The position numbers were made by a program, and so were the translations under genes. 9,551 nt of DNA from Actinomycetota bacterium (lineage in GTDB: Bacteria; Actinomycetota; Acidimicrobiia; Acidimicrobiales; Ilumatobacteraceae). Location of the stretch: positions 1 to 9,551 of the forward strand of contig WLFB01000030.1 in assembly GCA_009703975.1 (NCBI GenBank), read 5' to 3'. This document shows, in pieces, positions 6,394 to 9,551 of this stretch (position 1 is the first letter of the stretch; every line of letters starts with the position of its first letter). A model generated the notes under the pieces. The model was not told the DNA's origin. It worked only from the letters and a program-made list of their open reading frames with translations, and searched no databases.

Positions 6394-7689
6394 ATGTTGC
6401 GACGGTTGAAATCGAAGCCAAAATTTGGTCCAAGACCGAAATCGCATTATTTCGTACTGTCACTAAATATATTCGTCGTTACTTTATTGGTATTTTCCGG
6501 ATTCGGAATGCTCTGGGTCAATGGTCGCGTTAATCAACGACTAATTGTTACCTTGAACAATTCTCAAGAGAACCCAGACGACCAAACGCAAAGCGCGAAT
6601 GATTCACCATCTAATTCAGATGTTGCTCTTGATCCAAAAAGTCTTGATGCAAAAAACTTTTTGTTAACCGGTTCAGACAATGGCTCATGCGCCGACGCCA
6701 AAAGTGCGACCACGGGCGGTATCGGTGACCGGACAAGTCTTGGCGAACGCAGCGACACAATCATGATTATTCGGATTGACCCGAGTTCAAAGCGTGCAGC
6801 AATTCTTTCGTTTCCTAGAGACCTATGGGTAAACATCGCTGGTACAACCCGACAGAACCGAATCAACTCTGCATTTAAGAGCACTGACCCAAATCGTCTG
6901 GTTGACACCATCGAAAAGAGTTTCGGTATTCCAGTTGATCATTATGTAAATGTTAATTTTTGTGCGTTTAAAGAGATTGTGACAGCAGTTGATGGCGTCA
7001 AAGTTCCATTTCTGTATCCAACGCGCGACAAAAAAACTGGTTTCAGTGTCACTACACCAGGATGTATAAATTTTGATGGCGACCGAGCTTTGGCCTACGT
7101 TCGCTCACGTTCGGGTTATAGATATTTTGAAACGACCAAACAAAAATGGTTAGAAGACCCGACAGGCGACCTTGGCCGCATTAGTCGACAACAAGATTTC
7201 TTGCGCCGCTCAATGCAACGAGCACTCGATAAAGGTTCGTCAAACATTGGGGTTGCCAACAACTTGCTAAACGCGGCTTTGAAAAATGTGATCACCGACG
7301 ATCAACTCACGCCACGCGGAATGTTGGACCTGGCTCAAGCAATGCGAGATCTGAACACCCGAACGGTTGCTACGTACACGATTGACTCTTATCCAAAACG
7401 TATCGGTGAACTTTCGGTTCTGATTCCGCTTATTAAATCTGAATCGATGAAACAAGTTCTTGAGATCTTTCAAGGTCGCTCACAATTGACTGCTCAAAAA
7501 GCATCGATTCAAACAATAAACAAACCAACTATTGTTCTTGTCGCTCAACGAATTGCAATTGCCACGACAACTACTCTCGCGACACCAGAAACGACCACAA
7601 CTCAGACACCGCCGACAACAATCCCGACTTCAACCGTCCTGCAAAAAACGGTTGGCGTTGTTCCGCCAGATGATCCAACTTGTCGCTAA
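6394..7689 (+). CDS. LytR-CpsA-Psr (LCP) family glycopolymer ligase
   Basis: This 431-residue protein belongs to the LCP family, extracytoplasmic enzymes that transfer glycopolymers from undecaprenyl-pyrophosphate carriers onto peptidoglycan. A short basic cytoplasmic tail (1-18, MLRRLKSKPKFGPRPK) precedes one membrane helix (about 19-42). A polar Asn/Ser-rich spacer (55-85) leads to the LCP domain (about 87-283). Its hallmark residues are present: ERSDTIMII (Asp121), SFPRDLWV (Arg142, Asp143), NRINSAF (Arg156), and LAYVRSR (Arg237, Arg239) followed by DLGRISRQQDFL (259-270). After about residue 370 comes a Thr/Pro-rich stretch (391-415), probably a flexible wall-spanning linker, and a short end with a Cys (DDPTCR). 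There is no separate LytR C-terminal domain that I recognise. It begins 7 bp after valS with no clear Shine-Dalgarno, so it may depend on valS translation or on the same mRNA. The polymer substrate cannot be deduced. Confidence 0.93.
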   Translation: MLRRLKSKPKFGPRPKSHYFVLSLNIFVVTLLVFSGFGMLWVNGRVNQRLIVTLNNSQENPDDQTQSANDSPSNSDVALDPKSLDAKNFLLTGSDNGSCADAKSATTGGIGDRTSLGERSDTIMIIRIDPSSKRAAILSFPRDLWVNIAGTTRQNRINSAFKSTDPNRLVDTIEKSFGIPVDHYVNVNFCAFKEIVTAVDGVKVPFLYPTRDKKTGFSVTTPGCINFDGDRALAYVRSRSGYRYFETTKQKWLEDPTGDLGRISRQQDFLRRSMQRALDKGSSNIGVANNLLNAALKNVITDDQLTPRGMLDLAQAMRDLNTRTVATYTIDSYPKRIGELSVLIPLIKSESMKQVLEIFQGRSQLTAQKASIQTINKPTIVLVAQRIAIATTTTLATPETTTTQTPPTTIPTSTVLQKTVGVVPPDDPTCR

Positions 7690-7732
7690 CTCTCTGACCA
7701 GTCATACAAAACCAGCTTGATTACAATTACTC

Positions 7733-7737
7733 AGGGG
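7733..7737 (+). promoter_or_regulatory. Shine-Dalgarno site of plsY
   Basis: AGGGG lies 6 nt before the plsY ATG (7744). It fixes this start and contrasts with the neighbouring genes that lack such sites. The 54-bp gap from the LCP stop (7690-7743) holds no convincing terminator, consistent with read-through. Confidence 0.6.
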
Positions 7738-7743
7738 TATTAA

Positions 7744-8334
7744 ATGGAAATTCTTATCGCAATCGTTGTCATAGTTGTGTCGTATTTTTTTGGCACATTT
7801 CCAAGTGCGGCGATCGTTGCAAGTCGAAAAAATCTCGACATCACAACTGTTGGCTCTGGTAACCCGGGTGCATCAAATGTGATCCGCAATCTCGGATGGA
7901 AAGTTGGGCTTGCCGTCTTTTTAATGGATATGGCCAAAGCCGCCCTCGCTGTTGGTCTGGCTTGGGTCGTTACATCTGACCAGCGAAGTCCATTGTCATA
8001 TATTTGTTTGTTCGCAGCAATTATTGGTCACTCATATCCAGTGACTCGAAAATTTAAAGGCGGCAAAGGCGTTGCATGTGGTGGCGGTGGAATGTTTATG
8101 TTGTTTCCACTCACAAGTTTAGTTTTATTTAGCTCATGGTTCGTTCTTACCAAGGCAACTCGTAAAGCTTCGATTGCGTCTTTGACAATTTCAATTGCGC
8201 TTCCATTTGGTATTTCGTGGGAGAAAGCAGAGAACTGGGAGATCATCGCAACGTTGGCACTAGTCGCGTTTATTATCGCCAAACATTTACCAAACTTGCG
8301 ACGTTTGAAATCTCATGAAGAACCAGATATTTAG
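7744..8334 (+). CDS. plsY: acyl-phosphate:glycerol-3-phosphate acyltransferase PlsY
   Basis: This 196-residue integral membrane enzyme transfers an acyl group from acyl-phosphate to sn-glycerol-3-phosphate, giving lysophosphatidate, the first step of phospholipid synthesis in most bacteria (with PlsX supplying acyl-phosphate). All three PlsY motifs are visible: GSGNPGASNVIRNLG (37-51), GHSYPVTRKFKGGKGVA (95-111) with the phosphate-binding GGKG, and KHLPNLRRL (180-188). About five hydrophobic segments (near 3-25, 53-78, 86-100, 114-136 and 145-179) fit the known topology. The length is standard for the family (about 190-215). It sits between the LCP gene and a DedA-family gene, inside what looks like an envelope gene block. 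Confidence 0.95.
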   Translation: MEILIAIVVIVVSYFFGTFPSAAIVASRKNLDITTVGSGNPGASNVIRNLGWKVGLAVFLMDMAKAALAVGLAWVVTSDQRSPLSYICLFAAIIGHSYPVTRKFKGGKGVACGGGGMFMLFPLTSLVLFSSWFVLTKATRKASIASLTISIALPFGISWEKAENWEIIATLALVAFIIAKHLPNLRRLKSHEEPDI

Positions 8335-8367
8335 TTTGAGCAAACTGGTAGCACCGTAATTTCTCGC

Positions 8368-8372
8368 TAGGG
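8368..8372 (+). promoter_or_regulatory. Shine-Dalgarno-like site of the DedA-family gene
   Basis: TAGGG lies 7 nt before the ATG at 8380 and supports that start. The 45-bp gap after plsY (8335-8379) contains no recognisable terminator or promoter. Confidence 0.45.
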
Positions 8373-8379
8373 TTTTGTA

Positions 8380-8991
8380 ATGCTTGCAGTTGTCAATACA
8401 TTTTTTGATTGGCTAAAAGAATCTTCGTCGTCACCGTGGTTCTATTTGATTATTTTTGCGGTTGCCGTATTCGACTCAGTGTTACCGATTGTTCCGAGTG
8501 AAACACTTGTGATAATTGGCGGCGTTAGCGCTGGTTCTGGTTCACTTTCAATTGCATTAGTAATTCTCTGCGCCGGAAGCGGTGCATTTGTTGGCGATAA
8601 CTTAAGTTATTTCATCGGACGTGAAGCAAGTGATTGGGTGATCAAGCGACGAACACGCACAGAACGTGGTGCGAAACAAATGACGAACATAGTTGACCAG
8701 ATTCATGAACGCGGCGGAATGTTATTGATCACTGCAAGGTTTATCCCTGGTGGACGTACAGTTCTTACACTTTCATGTGGAGTTACTCGTCAGCCACGTA
8801 AATGGTTTATTGGTTGGGCGGTTGTGGCGGCAAGTGTGTGGTCGCTTTATGCATCATTGCTTGGATACATCGGCGGAAAGTCTTTTGCTGATAATCACAC
8901 GAAAGCTTTTTTAATTGCATTCGCCGGAGCCTTCGGCGTAACGATAATTATTGAGGGTTTCCGCGCCATCTCACACAGGGTTAAACGGTAA
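8380..8991 (+). CDS. DedA / VTT-domain membrane protein
   Basis: This 203-residue polytopic membrane protein is of the DedA (SNARE-associated/VTT) family. Key positions are the first re-entrant segment FDSVLPIVPSE (31-41; Asp32, Pro36, Pro39, Glu41), the GAFVGDNLSYFIGR stretch (68-81, Asp73) and ARFIPGGRT (119-127; Arg120, Arg126), matching the essential acidic and arginine residues of E. coli YqjA/YghB. Hydrophobic segments lie near 20-50, 56-80, 142-165 and 176-193, with a charged cytoplasmic loop (86-112, KRRTRTERGAKQ) and a basic C-terminus. Family knowledge: some DedA proteins flip undecaprenyl phosphate back to the cytoplasmic face and others move phospholipids. With an LCP ligase and PlsY alongside, either lipid substrate would fit; the exact one is not readable from the sequence. 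It ends 39 bp before the alanine racemase-like gene. Confidence 0.92.
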   Translation: MLAVVNTFFDWLKESSSSPWFYLIIFAVAVFDSVLPIVPSETLVIIGGVSAGSGSLSIALVILCAGSGAFVGDNLSYFIGREASDWVIKRRTRTERGAKQMTNIVDQIHERGGMLLITARFIPGGRTVLTLSCGVTRQPRKWFIGWAVVAASVWSLYASLLGYIGGKSFADNHTKAFLIAFAGAFGVTIIIEGFRAISHRVKR

Positions 8992-9016
8992 AAGCCACTC
9001 GGTTAATTAGCGGCTG

Positions 9017-9022
9017 TAAAGT
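9017..9022 (+). promoter_or_regulatory. candidate -10 box before the alanine racemase-like gene
   Basis: TAAAGT ends 8 nt before the GTG start at 9031, a spacing that fits a leaderless mRNA. No Shine-Dalgarno is visible. No clear -35 was found, so this may be coincidence and the gene may rely on read-through from dedA. Confidence 0.25.
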
Positions 9023-9030
9023 TAGTTGCA

Positions 9031-9551
9031 GTGACTCTGCGATTAAACGTTGACTCAATTTCATGGAAGCGTCATTTTCGTGAAGTTGCTAATGGTTTTG
9101 TTGATCTCATCCCGGTTGTCAAAGGCAACGGATACGGGTTTGGACGATCGACGTTGATTCAACATGCGGTGACACTTTCTAGTGAAATCGCAGTTGGTTC
9201 TGTTTATGAAGTACATGATGTGCCCGAAAATTGCGTTGCGATCGTTCTAACCCCAGCGGGAAGCGAATTGCCGGACTCTTTGCCGGCGAACACAATTTTG
9301 ACAGTTGGTTCACTCAACCATGTCGCGAACCTAAAAAGAAATTCTTGGCGTGGTTCGGTAGTCGTAAAGCTTCGCTCAAGTATGAACCGTTACGGTGCCA
9401 ACGAAGATGAACTGACAGATGTTTTAGCGGCGCTTAAAAATGCGGGGCTGACTCAGGTTGGTTGGTCAATTCACCCACCTCTTGACGGAGAACCAAGCGA
9501 CCATTTAGCTGAAATTAGAAACTGGATGTTAAAAATATCGTCTGACATGCC
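9031..9551 (+). CDS. alanine racemase-like PLP enzyme, N-terminal part (partial)
   Basis: This is the first 173 residues of a protein cut by the right edge. It starts at GTG 9031, the first usable start after an in-frame TAA at 9004-9006. It reads as the PLP-binding barrel of a fold-type III enzyme: IPVVKGNGYGFG (27-38) aligns with the AVVKADAYGHG motif of alanine racemase, making Lys31 the Schiff-base lysine and Tyr35 the conserved tyrosine. VVVKLRSSMNRYGA (110-123) aligns with the KxDTGMxRLG motif, keeping Lys113 and Arg120 but replacing the Asp by Arg115 and Thr-Gly by Ser-Ser. WSIHPPLDG (145-153) takes the place of the usual THFA segment. I recall a variant family with KGNGYGFG and SSMxRxG in other actinobacteria, annotated as alanine racemase. 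Racemisation of alanine for peptidoglycan is the default guess; another amino acid substrate is possible. The catalytic C-terminal tyrosine is outside the window. Confidence 0.8.
   Translation, partial: MTLRLNVDSISWKRHFREVANGFVDLIPVVKGNGYGFGRSTLIQHAVTLSSEIAVGSVYEVHDVPENCVAIVLTPAGSELPDSLPANTILTVGSLNHVANLKRNSWRGSVVVKLRSSMNRYGANEDELTDVLAALKNAGLTQVGWSIHPPLDGEPSDHLAEIRNWMLKISSDM

Noticed and set aside
8993..9015. Hairpin AGCCACT / AGCGGCT after the DedA gene as an intrinsic terminator
   Set aside because: The 7-bp stem has a mismatch, the loop is 9 nt, and the bases after it are gtaaagtt with no U-tract, so termination is not supported.
1..9551. tRNA genes, CRISPR arrays, insertion sequences, attachment sites
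   Set aside because: I looked for T-loop-like GTTCGA motifs, direct repeats with regular spacing, and transposase or integrase motifs and found none; nearly all bases are in well-defined genes with short gaps.

Overview
The window looks like a piece of chromosome from a free-living actinobacterium, most likely an Acidimicrobiia lineage of the aquatic Ilumatobacter / acIV kind. This is inference from protein character: a type-2 ('archaeal-like') valyl-tRNA synthetase, a malic enzyme with an N-terminal ACT domain, an actinobacterial-style acyl-CoA dehydrogenase and alanine racemase-like protein, a Thr-rich LCP protein, several GTG starts and short intergenic gaps. Base composition looks balanced by eye, not the high GC of soil actinomycetes. 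I see no mobile element, CRISPR array, rRNA or tRNA.

Left half (minus strand, read right to left): cysS (3771-2413); a 57-residue gene (2358-2185); a nucleotidyltransferase-fold protein (2188-1616) whose GTG start overlaps the small gene's stop; an acyl-CoA dehydrogenase (1549-338); and the first 87 residues of an ACT-domain protein, probably malic enzyme (262 to beyond base 1). The small gene and nucleotidyltransferase form a coupled two-gene unit with its own candidate promoter containing a dyad. It is the least understood element here and the best candidate for undescribed biology, possibly toxin-antitoxin-like.

Right half (plus strand): valS (3807-6386), a LytR-CpsA-Psr (LCP) protein (6394-7689), plsY (7744-8334), a DedA/VTT membrane protein (8380-8991) and the first 173 residues of an alanine racemase-like PLP protein (9031 to beyond the end). 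After valS this is an envelope block: attachment of glycopolymers to peptidoglycan, phospholipid synthesis, probable undecaprenyl-phosphate or lipid recycling, and D-alanine-type chemistry. Gaps of 7-54 bp suggest one transcription unit, though the last gene may also have its own start.

The halves diverge from a 35-bp gap between the cysS and valS start codons. That is too small for two ordinary promoters plus leaders, so overlapping promoters and leaderless mRNAs are likely. Five genes with no good Shine-Dalgarno carry a TANNNT box ending 6-9 nt before the start codon, which fits leaderless transcription; plsY and dedA have Shine-Dalgarno sites instead.
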